From positions 1-64,000 of the forward strand of contig DCYS01000004.1 of assembly GCA_002331485.1 (NCBI GenBank): a stretch of DNA of 64,000 nucleotides, in the 5' to 3' direction. Source of the stretch: Flavobacteriales bacterium UBA2104 (lineage in GTDB: Bacteria; Bacteroidota; Bacteroidia; Flavobacteriales_D; Crocinitomicaceae). A program made the position numbers and the translations under genes. Below the pieces are notes generated by a model. That model did no database searches and was not told where the DNA came from. It was given only the letters and a program-made list of their open reading frames with translations. Below, in pieces: positions 35,769-45,314 of this stretch. The first letter of the stretch is position 1; each line of letters starts with the position of its first letter.

Positions 35769-36752
35769 ATGAAAACACTTATTTTAGCTATCTCCTTTAT
35801 TTTCATGTTGAGTTTATCTTCATTTGGTCAATATACATTCATGACCAACATTCAAGGTCAAACGGGAATTGATGTAGACGTAACAATCACTTTTAATCAG
35901 ATTATCGTTAACTCAAATGATTGCTCCAATGGTTTTAACTACCAAATTCAATTCGATTACGACGTGCATTACAATCAGTTCGGTAATGGAAATGGAAATA
36001 ATGATCTAAACACTCTTCAAGGTTATCTAGCATGTGGTCCAGGTAATCAGAGTTACTTCAATCTTCCAAATGGTGGTGGAATGGGATCAGGGTTAACAGC
36101 TAATAACTGGACGCCATTAAATGATTGCCAAAACATTCAGGTTCAAGATCTAATGTGTGATATGATCGACCTGGTATTTCAAGGTCCTGGCATTGGCTAT
36201 CAAACAGTTACGCTAGAAGCTATTTCTACACTTCCAGTGACGTTCATAGACTTTTCCGGAAAGCAAGTCGATAAATCAATATACCTGGAATGGTCTACTG
36301 CGTCTGAAAAGAACAATGACTTTTTCAAAATTGAGCGATCTGTAGATGGAAAGGATTGGGAAAACTGGAAAACCATTGATGGTGCAGGAACAACTTCTGA
36401 ATTATCAAGTTATTCATTGGAAGACAATGCAGTAATCCCGGTAGTTTATTATAGATTGAGTCAAACAGATTACGACGGCACGACAACTCAGTTAAAAACA
36501 ATTTCTGTTGAAAACACCAGTAATATAGAGTTGATTGCATATCCAAACCCAGCAACTACAACTATTACAGTTGAAGGGATTAACCACCTGTCAGATTTAA
36601 GAGTTATTGATGTCACAGGTACAGATCATTCTTCAACAATAGTTATTAATACTCTTCCAAATAACAAGTTGAAAATTGATATTCATACGCTGAATACTGG
36701 AGTGTACTTCATAAAAACATCACGAGACCAGTTCAGATTCATAAAAAATTAG
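35769..36752 (+). CDS. Secreted protein with T9SS type A sorting domain
   Basis: A 327-residue protein starting at ATG 35769, which gives a clean signal peptide (MKTLILAISFIFMLSLSSFG). The N-terminal domain (about 20-155) is rich in Asn, Gly and aromatics and unrecognised. The middle has the Bacteroidota FnIII-like segment SGKQVDKSIYLEWSTASEKNNDFFKIERS with W, Y and T. The last 75 residues are a type A T9SS domain (AYPNPATTTITVEG, LRVIDVTG, LNTGVYFIKTS, FRFIKN). The frame is open 51 nt further upstream, but that would bury the signal peptide. Confidence 0.88.
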   Translation: MKTLILAISFIFMLSLSSFGQYTFMTNIQGQTGIDVDVTITFNQIIVNSNDCSNGFNYQIQFDYDVHYNQFGNGNGNNDLNTLQGYLACGPGNQSYFNLPNGGGMGSGLTANNWTPLNDCQNIQVQDLMCDMIDLVFQGPGIGYQTVTLEAISTLPVTFIDFSGKQVDKSIYLEWSTASEKNNDFFKIERSVDGKDWENWKTIDGAGTTSELSSYSLEDNAVIPVVYYRLSQTDYDGTTTQLKTISVENTSNIELIAYPNPATTTITVEGINHLSDLRVIDVTGTDHSSTIVINTLPNNKLKIDIHTLNTGVYFIKTSRDQFRFIKN

Positions 36753-36882
36753 GATTCGTCGAAAAACGGTTCTCGTTCATCTAAAATGTTATGCGCGCAT
36801 CGAATAATGAACGTAAATTTGTACCAGTAGCTTTTCAGCCCAAAAGGGTTAATAGAGTTTTTTCATAATCATAGTAGAGTTT

Positions 36883-36920
36883 CACACCCGTGTTTGAGTA
36901 TAAGCTTAAACACGGGTGTG
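36883..36920 (+). terminator. Strong terminator after the T9SS type A gene
   Basis: CACACCCGTGTTT (36883-36895) pairs perfectly with AAACACGGGTGTG (36908-36920), loop 12 nt, followed by TTTTT. It lies 131 bp after the stop of the plus-strand gene and 15 bp from the 3' end of the convergent hemerythrin gene. Confidence 0.85.
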
Positions 36921-36935
36921 TTTTTCTAGAGAGAT

Positions 36936-37394
36936 TTACTCCCAAAACCGATCGTCCCAATTCATACAGCTGAGGTTCTCCTCCCATTTACCGATCAAAT
37001 GATCCAACTCTTCTGGAGCAACATGTTTCTGGATCAATTCAAATAATTCTCGTTCTTCAAATCGAATGTGTTTTCGGAGTAGGTCTGAGAAGTTCTTACA
37101 ATCGTTGATTGAATTTAGACCTTGAACAATTTGTTCAATCGCCTCATGCTGCTGTTCTGCTTTTTGACGAAATTCATTGGCTTTAGGTAAGAAAGTAAAA
37201 ACTTCCTTTTCCTCAAATTCGAAATGTGGTTTTAATAATTGCTCGTAATGGTCGATGATATATTTTACGATGCGATCAACCGCAATACCTTTTTTAATTC
37301 CTTTATCGACATTTAAAGCCAAGATCAACCCCTGATGATGTTCGCGACTTAATGGCTGAAGTCCTCCGTGACGTTTTAATGGTTGAGGACTCAA
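36936..37394 (-). CDS. Hemerythrin-like HHE domain protein
   Basis: A 152-residue four-helix protein with the metal-ligand pattern of hemerythrin-like proteins: His in LSREHHQGL, HFEFEEKEVF, QQHEAIEQ and RKHIRFEERELF. It would bind a diiron centre and may sense or scavenge oxygen or NO, or repair iron-sulfur clusters. The start is TTG at 37394: it shares bases with the mfd stop codon (TTGA, 4-bp overlap) and no ATG occurs before the first conserved His, so translation is probably coupled to mfd. Confidence 0.85.
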   Translation of the reverse strand: MSPQPLKRHGGLQPLSREHHQGLILALNVDKGIKKGIAVDRIVKYIIDHYEQLLKPHFEFEEKEVFTFLPKANEFRQKAEQQHEAIEQIVQGLNSINDCKNFSDLLRKHIRFEERELFELIQKHVAPEELDHLIGKWEENLSCMNWDDRFWE

Positions 37395-40300
37395 GATTTA
37401 ACGGTTTCAGGCAAAATTTCACTGATCTCATCCAATGCTTCCTCAATACTTTCAACCCCCGTATAGATCAATCTCAGCTTATCATTCTTTTCACTCATTT
37501 TTACATTTGGCGGATTACCCTGAATGTAGTTCAAGACTTGCGTAAAGATCGGACTCTGATAGTAGGGGTGCTCCGGATTATTTAAGAAATAACCAATCAT
37601 TTTTCCGGACTTGATCACAAGCTTCGTAAAGCCAATTTCTTGTGCTTTCCATCGTAATCTCATCGACTCGATCAGTGTTTTCACCACATCAGGTATCGGT
37701 CCGAAACGATCTTTTAATTGTGCTTCGAATTGGATGAGTTGCTCATCTGTTTCAATGTTGTCCAGTTCCTGATACAATGCTAAACGCTCCGCAACGTTGT
37801 TCACGTAGTCATCTGGTATTCGAATCTCGAGATCGGTCTCCAGTATACAATCCTGAACATATTTTTGGAAGCTATCAGAGTTTCTGTCTTCAAATACTTC
37901 CTTGAATTCAGATTGTCTCAATTCATCAATGGCTTCATTCAAGATCTTCTGATACATATCAAATCCGATGTCCGCAATAAAACCGCTTTGCTCTCCACCC
38001 AGGAGGTTCCCTGCTCCACGAATATCGAGGTCTTTCATCGCGATACTAAATCCAGCACCTAGATCTGAGAACTGCACCAAGGCGTTTAATCGTTTCTTCG
38101 CTTCAGAGGTCAGCATATTGTAACGTGGTGCGATCAAATAGCAGAATCCTTTCTTGGTAGATCGTCCTACACGTCCTCTCAACTGGTGAAGGTCACTCAA
38201 CCCAAAATTATTTGCATTGTTGATGATGATCGTATTGGCATTTGAAATGTCAATCCCCGATTCAATAATAGTAGTCGCTAACAAAACATCATACTCGTGA
38301 TTGATAAAGTCCATCATGATCTTCTCCAACTTCTTTCCCTCCATCTGACCGTGACCTATTCCAACTCTTACACCCGGGCATAAACGCTGGATCATTCCGG
38401 CCACTTCCTTGATGTTTTCCAATCGATTGTGGACAAAATACACCTGTCCTCCGCGGGTTACTTCGTAAGAGATCGCATCCCGAATGATCTCTTCATTGAA
38501 TTCGATCACCTCTGTCAATACCGGCTGACGGTTAGGTGGAGGTGTATTGATGATACTCAGATCTCGTGCGCCCATCAACGAGAATTGAAGTGTTCTCGGA
38601 ATTGGTGTTGCGGTTAACGTCAATGTATCTACTGTGGCTTTGAGTGTCTTCAATTTATCCTTAACCGAAACGCCAAACTTCTGTTCCTCATCAATAATGA
38701 TCAATCCGAGGTCCTTGAACTTCACCCCTTTCCCAACGATCTTATGGGTTCCTACCAATATATCGATCTTACCTGCTTCCAGATCTTTTAGTGTTTCAGT
38801 GATCTGCTTCTGTGACTTGAATCGATTGATATAATCGACACGAACCGGAAAATCTTTGAGTCGCTCCTTGAAGCTACGATAATGTTGATGAGAAAGTATC
38901 GTAGTCGGCACTAAAATAGCTACTTGCTTTCCATCCGTCGCTGCTTTGAATGCCGCACGAACAGCAATTTCCGTTTTACCGAAGCCAACATCCCCACAGA
39001 TCAATCGATCCATCGGTGTGTCTTTCTCCATATCCTCTTTCACGGCTTCCGTTGCCTTCAGCTGATCAGGTGTATCTTCATATATGAATGAGGCTTCTAA
39101 CTCGTTTTGCAAATATGTGTCTGGAGAATACGCATATCCCGGCTGACTCTTTCGTTTTGCATATAACTGGATCAGGTCGAAAGCGATCTCCTTGATCTTT
39201 TTCTTGGTCTTCTTTTTCAGTTTTGACCAGGTCTGTGTCCCCAGTTTATTCATTTTCGGAGCAGTGCCGTCTTTCCCTGTATATTTTGAAATGCGGTGCA
39301 ACGAGTGAATCGAAACATACAATACATCATTGTCCTTGTAAACCAATCGGATTGCTTCCTGAGGTTTTCCATTGACATCTATCGTTTCCAGTCCGCTGAA
39401 TCGACCTACTCCATGATCAATGTGCGTAACAAAGTCTCCTTTTTGAAGATTGTAGATCTCTTTCAGCGTCAACGCTTGTTTCGCCTGACGGAAGCCCTCT
39501 TTCAAACGGAAACGGTGATAACGTTCAAAGATCTGGTGATCGGTATAGCATACCAGTTTTAATTCCTTGCAAATGAATCCTTCATGGATCGCACAATTCA
39601 CTGATGTAAAGTCAACATTGGCTTCAATATCTCTAAAAATATCGTGAAGTCGCTCGATCTGTTTTGGTTGATTCGAAAAGATCAAAATATCAGATCCTAG
39701 TTTTTTACGTTGCTTTAGATCCTCGGTAAGTAACTCAAAATTCTTATTAAATGCGGGTTGTGGTTCAAATCCAAATTCGATCACCTTCGCATCCGTATTG
39801 GTATAATCCGGACCCCATTCGATCTGATTAAACAGTTTCGATTGCTTTTCCCAATCCGCAGGATGATAATATAACTCTGAAGGCAAGCTATGCTTCACCC
39901 CTGTATCGGGAAGATCTTCGTGAATTTTAACTGCCTTCTGGTACTCTCGATCCAGTTGTGCTTTGATCTCTTTCAACGAACTGACCCAAAGTGTTGTTTG
40001 AGGTCCAAGAAATGAGAGAAAGGAACCATTCTCTTCCTTCTCCAAGGATTGCTGAATATTCGGAACGATATGGAAAAACGCATGTTCTTTATTGGAAAGT
40101 TGTGAAACAGGATCGAACGTACGAATCGTTTCTACCTCATCCCCAAAAAACTCCAGTCGGAATGGCTCATCGTGAGCATATGAAAATACATCGACGATTC
40201 CACCTCGCACCGCAAACTGACCAGGTTCGTAGACGAAATCAACGGTTTGAAAGCCGTATTCCAACAACAACTCATTCAAGAAATCGATTGCGTAATCCTT

Positions 40301-40747
40301 TCCTCGTTCTACTTTGAATGAATGATCTACCAATTTTTGCTTGGTAGGCACCCGTTCAAATAACGCTGTAGGGTACGTAACTACCCAAGTATTGGCTGAC
40401 TTTGAAACTTTATCCAGCGCTTCTGCTCGAGCAACCACATTCGCATTATCGGTTTCTTCAACTTTATAAGGAACTTTGTAAGAAGCTGGATAAAACACAA
40501 TACGATCCTCATCTTTAGGATAAAGGCTTTGAAGATCATTAAAAAAGTAAGCCGCTTCTTCTTTATCCTGCAAAACAAAGAGATGATATCCTGGTACTTG
40601 TTCAGCTACAGCCGTGGAAGCAAATGACTTCCCAGCTCCTAAAATACGTTTCCACTGAATCTCTGATTCATCATATTGGAGTTGGTCGATGGTATCCACC
40701 ACTCCCTGTAATTTTTGAAATTTTTCTCGGATCTCCTTGATGTTCAT
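37391..40747 (-). CDS. mfd: Transcription-repair coupling factor
   Basis: A 1118-residue Mfd, the DNA translocase that removes stalled RNA polymerase and recruits UvrA. The N-terminal UvrB-like module is present (LFVLQDKEEAAYFFNDLQ, RIVFYPASYKVPYKVEETD), as is the RNAP-interacting domain near LQKGDFVTHIDHGVGRFSG. The SF2 motor shows GDVGFGKTEIAVRAAF (Walker A), DEEQKFGV, TLTATPIPRTLQ and QLRGRVGRS. The C-terminal TRCF domain ends before LPETVKS. Full length. CAAAGTTA at 40771-40778 gives a minus-strand TAACTTTG -7 box 23 nt before the ATG. Confidence 0.97.
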   Translation of the reverse strand: MNIKEIREKFQKLQGVVDTIDQLQYDESEIQWKRILGAGKSFASTAVAEQVPGYHLFVLQDKEEAAYFFNDLQSLYPKDEDRIVFYPASYKVPYKVEETDNANVVARAEALDKVSKSANTWVVTYPTALFERVPTKQKLVDHSFKVERGKDYAIDFLNELLLEYGFQTVDFVYEPGQFAVRGGIVDVFSYAHDEPFRLEFFGDEVETIRTFDPVSQLSNKEHAFFHIVPNIQQSLEKEENGSFLSFLGPQTTLWVSSLKEIKAQLDREYQKAVKIHEDLPDTGVKHSLPSELYYHPADWEKQSKLFNQIEWGPDYTNTDAKVIEFGFEPQPAFNKNFELLTEDLKQRKKLGSDILIFSNQPKQIERLHDIFRDIEANVDFTSVNCAIHEGFICKELKLVCYTDHQIFERYHRFRLKEGFRQAKQALTLKEIYNLQKGDFVTHIDHGVGRFSGLETIDVNGKPQEAIRLVYKDNDVLYVSIHSLHRISKYTGKDGTAPKMNKLGTQTWSKLKKKTKKKIKEIAFDLIQLYAKRKSQPGYAYSPDTYLQNELEASFIYEDTPDQLKATEAVKEDMEKDTPMDRLICGDVGFGKTEIAVRAAFKAATDGKQVAILVPTTILSHQHYRSFKERLKDFPVRVDYINRFKSQKQITETLKDLEAGKIDILVGTHKIVGKGVKFKDLGLIIIDEEQKFGVSVKDKLKTLKATVDTLTLTATPIPRTLQFSLMGARDLSIINTPPPNRQPVLTEVIEFNEEIIRDAISYEVTRGGQVYFVHNRLENIKEVAGMIQRLCPGVRVGIGHGQMEGKKLEKIMMDFINHEYDVLLATTIIESGIDISNANTIIINNANNFGLSDLHQLRGRVGRSTKKGFCYLIAPRYNMLTSEAKKRLNALVQFSDLGAGFSIAMKDLDIRGAGNLLGGEQSGFIADIGFDMYQKILNEAIDELRQSEFKEVFEDRNSDSFQKYVQDCILETDLEIRIPDDYVNNVAERLALYQELDNIETDEQLIQFEAQLKDRFGPIPDVVKTLIESMRLRWKAQEIGFTKLVIKSGKMIGYFLNNPEHPYYQSPIFTQVLNYIQGNPPNVKMSEKNDKLRLIYTGVESIEEALDEISEILPETVKS

Positions 40748-40934
40748 CGCCTCGATTTCGCTTACTCGTGCAAAGTTAACGGTTATTTAGGAGAGTTGTT
40801 CATGAAGGAGCATTGTATAATGGGAAGAACATCGAATCAGAAGATTAAGCTGATCGGTATAAAATACATTCTCAAATAAAAATTCAACCGAACCTTTTTC
40901 AGACAACTGTGTATTACGGTAAAATCTCAGAATT

Positions 40935-42095
40935 ATGAAAGCAAGAATAGTTTTAATTGTAATGTTATGTAGCACATTTTTCTCCTATGCTCAGGAAAAA
41001 CCCCAACCGGTAAATTCACTCACCAAGGAGTTTAAAGAGTTTGAATGGTACACAGAACAGTATTCTCTTTGGGAAAACGAAATTGAAAAAGACAGTAAGA
41101 ATGAAGCTGCCTGGATTAATCTTTATGCCGCAGCTCGATATGCTAAATACACCGCCAAAGATGAAGAATCAAAGAAGGTATGGAGCAAAAAAGAAAATGA
41201 TGTATTACCAAAAATGAGTAAGGCTATTGAGGGAACTTATGCATATTATAGAATCTTTACATGGCACAATTCGATTTGGGATGCTAAAGACAAAGATGAA
41301 CAAGATAAAATCATAAACTATGCATTGAAAGCATATAAACTAGATCCATCCAATCCAGATATATATCCTAACTTGATGAATATATATGAAATCTATAAGC
41401 CCGATCAAACTAAACAAAAAGAACTGGCTCAGCAATGGAAAAAATCAGGAGATTTTACCCCCAATTTAATGGCGCTTTCTTATAACGCTCTGATGAATAC
41501 GAAAAAAAACGCAATACTAATTACGGCAGGTGATAATGACACCTATCCTCTATGGGTAGCTCAGCATGCCGATCAGTTCAGGAAAGATGTGAATATCTTG
41601 AATATATTTTTGATCACACTACCCGACTATAGAAATAGAATGTTCAAGAGTTTAAACATTCCTCAATTAGAGGGCGATGATTTGAAACACTCTGAGATCA
41701 TCGAACACATCATTAAATATAAAGGAGATCATTTACTTTACTTTTATAATAAAGGAAGTATTGCCAAAGATTCCACACTTCACGACAATTTGTATAATGT
41801 TGGACTAGTTTATCAATACGCTGAAGAGTCATTCGATAACTCGGCATTGATAGTGGATCATTTTGAAAATAGATTTCTACTCGATCATGTAAAGTATTCT
41901 TTTTACCAAAGCACTTATCCAAAGTTGGACCAAAGACATAACTATTCTTATTTACCTGGTTTAATGTCTTTGTATCAACACTATGTGCTTATTGAAAATG
42001 AATCAAAAACGAAAGAAACAAAGGAGTTAATTCTGCGTTTAGGTGAGGGTTTTCCCTATCTTCAAGAGATTAAAGAAGAATTAGGTCTTGATTAG
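40935..42095 (+). CDS. Exported protein with DUF2723-like GDNDTxPLW motif
   Basis: A 386-residue protein with a signal peptide (MKARIVLIVMLCSTFFSYA) and helical TPR-like N-terminal half (AWINLYAAARYAKYT, ALKAYKLDPSNPDIYPNLM). At about residue 195 it carries ILITAGDNDTYPLWVAQHAD followed by DVNILNIFLI. This strongly resembles the soluble C-terminal signature of the large membrane proteins annotated DUF2723 (GDNDTFPLW, then DVRVVNLSLL), but here no transmembrane helices accompany it. Function unknown. It overlaps the downstream sigma factor gene by 8 bp, so it is part of a sigma/anti-sigma operon. Confidence 0.72.
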   Translation: MKARIVLIVMLCSTFFSYAQEKPQPVNSLTKEFKEFEWYTEQYSLWENEIEKDSKNEAAWINLYAAARYAKYTAKDEESKKVWSKKENDVLPKMSKAIEGTYAYYRIFTWHNSIWDAKDKDEQDKIINYALKAYKLDPSNPDIYPNLMNIYEIYKPDQTKQKELAQQWKKSGDFTPNLMALSYNALMNTKKNAILITAGDNDTYPLWVAQHADQFRKDVNILNIFLITLPDYRNRMFKSLNIPQLEGDDLKHSEIIEHIIKYKGDHLLYFYNKGSIAKDSTLHDNLYNVGLVYQYAEESFDNSALIVDHFENRFLLDHVKYSFYQSTYPKLDQRHNYSYLPGLMSLYQHYVLIENESKTKETKELILRLGEGFPYLQEIKEELGLD

Positions 42096-42663
42096 TTTAA
42101 ACAATTTATCAGATGAATTGCTGATGTCGTCTCTTCAAAAAGGGGACGAATCAGCGTTTAATATTTTGTATGATCGCTACAGTGATCGCATCTTGTATTT
42201 CATGTTCAAGATGTTGGGTCAAGATGAGGCCAAAGCACAAGACTTCACGCAAGATGTATTCCTAAAAGTCGTAGAATATTCCCATAAATTTGATACAAAG
42301 AAGAGTTTTAAAACATGGGTTTTTACCATTGCAGCAAATCACTGTAAAAACTATTTCAGAAGTAACAAACAGATGGTTGAATTAAATTCCTCTGCCGAAA
42401 GCAGTCAAGTTCAAGAATCCAACGAAGATCAATACGATCAAAAAGAATTTCGGAAACGACTAAACGTTGAAGTTGATAAGTTGAGTCAAACCTATAAAGA
42501 GACCTTTATTCTCCGTTACAAAGAGGACTTAAAATTAAAAGAAATCGCTGAAATATTAGATTGTCCAGTTGGAACAATAAAATCAAGATTAAATCATGTT
42601 ACCAGTGTTTTGGCAGAAAAGTTAAAAGCATACGAAACATTGGTAAACCAGAAAACAGATTAA
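42088..42663 (+). CDS. ECF RNA polymerase sigma factor
   Basis: A 191-residue sigma-70 family protein. Region 2 has AFNILYDRYSDRILYFMFKM and DFTQDVFLKVVEYSHKFD; region 4 has LRYKEDLKLKEIAEILDCPVG followed by GTIKSRLNHVTSVLAEKL. The TTG at 42088 overlaps the stop of the upstream gene; the first in-frame ATG (42124) would truncate the N-terminal helix at MSSLQKGDE, so TTG is more likely. It is followed 2 nt later by a membrane-anchored anti-sigma-like gene. Confidence 0.9.
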   Translation: MISLNNLSDELLMSSLQKGDESAFNILYDRYSDRILYFMFKMLGQDEAKAQDFTQDVFLKVVEYSHKFDTKKSFKTWVFTIAANHCKNYFRSNKQMVELNSSAESSQVQESNEDQYDQKEFRKRLNVEVDKLSQTYKETFILRYKEDLKLKEIAEILDCPVGTIKSRLNHVTSVLAEKLKAYETLVNQKTD

Positions 42664-42665
42664 AG

Positions 42666-43334
42666 ATGGACTATAAACTAACTGAATTAATTGAGCTGAA
42701 AGCTTTCGAAGAACTATCCGAAACTGAAAAAAGGTTTGTTTTAGAGTATTTATCCGAAGCTGAATTTCGTGAGCGATCTGAAATGATCTCGAAAGTTAAA
42801 AACGAGTTAAAATCTGAAGGATATGAGCTGAAGGCAAGCGAGCATTCTCGCGTTACTGCACTAGCGGCATTACGCTCAAAACACGCGAAAAAGAAGTCTG
42901 GATTTATTCCTGTCATGCTTACATATAAAATTCCTGTATGGACTTCAATTGCTGCTATCTTCTTGGTTTTTATTCTAACGACTCCTTTCATCTTCAATGA
43001 AGGTATCGGGGAGGTGAATACTTCAGAGCGATTAACATTAACAGATACCGTTTATGTCGAAAAAATAGTAAAAGACACAATAGAAATTGTTCAACCTGCA
43101 GATACTGTAGTCAAAACTGTATATAGACCTATTCAAAACACATCCACAACAAGTTCGGAAATTATTGCTCCTATATATTCAAATGATTTAATGACGATAG
43201 ATGAAAGAGAATTTGAGCTAACTCTCGCGAATGAGGAATATTCTAATCCCGTTGATCTCAAGAAGCCTAGTTCTGGAAAAAGTTTATCTGATGATCCTTT
43301 TGCTAAGATTTTACTCGGTATTTCGCAGCAGTGA
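42666..43334 (+). CDS. Membrane-anchored anti-sigma-factor-like protein
   Basis: A 222-residue protein from ATG 42666, 2 nt after the sigma stop codon. A cytoplasmic helical N-terminus (about 1-75; LKAFEELSETEKRFVLEYL resembles the sigma-binding helices of anti-sigma factors) is followed by a single transmembrane segment (PVWTSIAAIFLVFILTTPF, about 84-102) and a periplasmic Thr/Val-rich tail ending near a conserved-looking DDPFAKILLGI. No zinc motif. Assignment is from position and topology, not from a clear family match. Confidence 0.75.
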   Translation: MDYKLTELIELKAFEELSETEKRFVLEYLSEAEFRERSEMISKVKNELKSEGYELKASEHSRVTALAALRSKHAKKKSGFIPVMLTYKIPVWTSIAAIFLVFILTTPFIFNEGIGEVNTSERLTLTDTVYVEKIVKDTIEIVQPADTVVKTVYRPIQNTSTTSSEIIAPIYSNDLMTIDEREFELTLANEEYSNPVDLKKPSSGKSLSDDPFAKILLGISQQ

Positions 43335-43529
43335 AGATCCTATCTATCAAACTAAAGGTGTAAACCATGAATTGATCAGGAGATTTGTTGTGTTTCTAAC
43401 ATTGCTCCAATAGATGTGTAAAAGTCATTTCTAGATTTTGATATCAAGCTCCCGATAGCATAAGAAGTTGAACTCTCTTCACTTTATGCTCAGCTTGGAA
43501 TCCGCAACTGTCGTTAGAAGTACATTAGT

Positions 43530-45311
43530 TCACTGATCAGATAAATATTCCAGGTAGAGGTCTGAATCTTCCACCTTGATTAAACTTCCGGTTTGGTTGA
43601 TTAGACTAATCCGCAATTCATCTATATCATATTGATGAAGCGTGATCCCCTGATTCAACTCAAACTTATATTCATTCGCCTTACTTCCATAATACCATCT
43701 CAATGGGAAATAGATAAAGTGCTCACGTTCTCCGGCACTATTTAAGCCTTCGATTTCGACCGTTATATCGTTCACTCCTTGAACGTAAATTAATCCTTTT
43801 AAGTGAATGGTAAGGAACTTTCCTTGCTCAACTTTGTGTCGAGCCAGTTCTTGTCGACCTGTTTCGTAGCTCTCATTTAGTTCGAAATTCACGCTGTACC
43901 GAACTACTCTATCCCTTTTATTTTGCAGCAGATGGTCCGCCGTAAGAGGATCAAAAAGAATTGACCTAAAATCTGTGTGTTCTGCTTGAGAATAGAATGG
44001 TTTTCGCGTTAAGATCATATCCTGGGAAGGCTCTACTTCTCTCCCCATTTTTACGAGTATTTTATCCGATTGACTGCGTTCGTAGTAAGGCCAGATCAAT
44101 GACTGTGTAGGATATATCTGGACAGATTGGTGATGTTCAAGTTTCTTTCTCACTTTTCGGTAGAATTCATAACTCAGGGTCTGATCAGGTGTTACCACAG
44201 TTTGGGAAAAATTAAACTTGACCAAAAATGACAATGGAAAAAAGAATAATACGACTGATACAATTGGAACCGAAAGATCATCCAGTAAAAATGTAATCGA
44301 AAGAATGAAAAACAGTACAAAATGAATACCTGCTCTGTCTTCAGGATAGTTGACTTCGAAAAACCAGGCAAGAATAAGCGTAACCACCAGGTTTCCTAAA
44401 AAGAGATAAACTAAAAATAAAGGTACAGACGCTAAGCTCTTTCTAAACTTATTAGTGATCATATAACGGAGCGACCATATTATTATACTAACTATCACAG
44501 CAACTAGCATCCACTTGATCCATACATGCGCTGAGAACAAGGTATAATTGGAAAGTGATTTTCCCGTAACTTCCCATAATCCATCCAGGCTACCATAGTA
44601 AAGTGCCCCAGCATTTTTCATTCGCAATCCAAATGTGATCAGTGGCCAAAGTGCCAGACTCGATGAAACAACCGTAAGAATACTGAACCACGACTTCTGA
44701 AGAGAAAATGTAGAAATCGATTTCACTACAACAAAAAATGCCAACAGCACAAAAGAGTTGATGAAGATCAAATTGGCGAAAACACATAGCCAGGCCAACA
44801 ACATCCCAGCCATTAAATATATAGTCTTACCGTGCTGTTGCCATTTGACGATCCAGGCAATCGAACCCATTAAGAAGGCAATTCCCAAACCATAACCTCT
44901 TGTCATGGCAAAATATTCGATCACAAAAGGAAGCGTGTTTAAGGCCAGCAACGCCATCCAGTATGCAAATGAGGTCTTTAGCTGTTTCACGATAGAAACT
45001 ACACTCCAGAAATAGATCGCATAGGTTAAAACATTCGGAAGCCGCAGTGCCCAGAGGCCCTCTCCAAAAATCAAATAAGAAAAGCGGGACAAATAGGAAT
45101 TCAGCAAATGATTATTCGCATCAAGCATAGCGGAATCACTCCATATATCTCCCGTTTCGATATAGTGAAAGAACGTTGCAACCTCATCGTGTAGTGGAGG
45201 AACATAAATTGCTCTTAAAATCACATAGGAAAACAAGAGCAAAAACAACACCCGTTCAGCGCCATTCTTTTTAATACTTTTATTTAAAAAGACGTTAGCA
45301 ATTGGGCTCAT
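43530..45311 (-). CDS. Membrane GT-C-type glycosyltransferase-like protein
   Basis: A 593-residue polytopic membrane protein with roughly 11-13 hydrophobic segments in the first 400 residues. Near the N-terminus, after the first helix, is YVPPLHDEVATFFHYIETG, an Asp-Glu motif in the first extracellular loop as in PMT/ArnT-type (GT-C) transferases that use lipid-linked sugars. A soluble C-terminal domain (about 405-593) follows. The ATG at 45311 is preferred to the TTG three bases upstream. It begins 4 nt after the stop of a glycosyltransferase gene, forming a two-gene unit probably for surface glycan or glycolipid assembly. Confidence 0.7.
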   Translation of the reverse strand: MSPIANVFLNKSIKKNGAERVLFLLLFSYVILRAIYVPPLHDEVATFFHYIETGDIWSDSAMLDANNHLLNSYLSRFSYLIFGEGLWALRLPNVLTYAIYFWSVVSIVKQLKTSFAYWMALLALNTLPFVIEYFAMTRGYGLGIAFLMGSIAWIVKWQQHGKTIYLMAGMLLAWLCVFANLIFINSFVLLAFFVVVKSISTFSLQKSWFSILTVVSSSLALWPLITFGLRMKNAGALYYGSLDGLWEVTGKSLSNYTLFSAHVWIKWMLVAVIVSIIIWSLRYMITNKFRKSLASVPLFLVYLFLGNLVVTLILAWFFEVNYPEDRAGIHFVLFFILSITFLLDDLSVPIVSVVLFFFPLSFLVKFNFSQTVVTPDQTLSYEFYRKVRKKLEHHQSVQIYPTQSLIWPYYERSQSDKILVKMGREVEPSQDMILTRKPFYSQAEHTDFRSILFDPLTADHLLQNKRDRVVRYSVNFELNESYETGRQELARHKVEQGKFLTIHLKGLIYVQGVNDITVEIEGLNSAGEREHFIYFPLRWYYGSKANEYKFELNQGITLHQYDIDELRISLINQTGSLIKVEDSDLYLEYLSDQ

Positions 45312-45314
45312 CAA

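Noticed and set aside
43335..43529. Gap after the second anti-sigma gene, checked for a small gene or RNA
   Set aside because: The only frame, entering it from 43231, is out of frame within the anti-sigma gene and lacks recognisable content; no tRNA fold or clear hairpin terminator was found.
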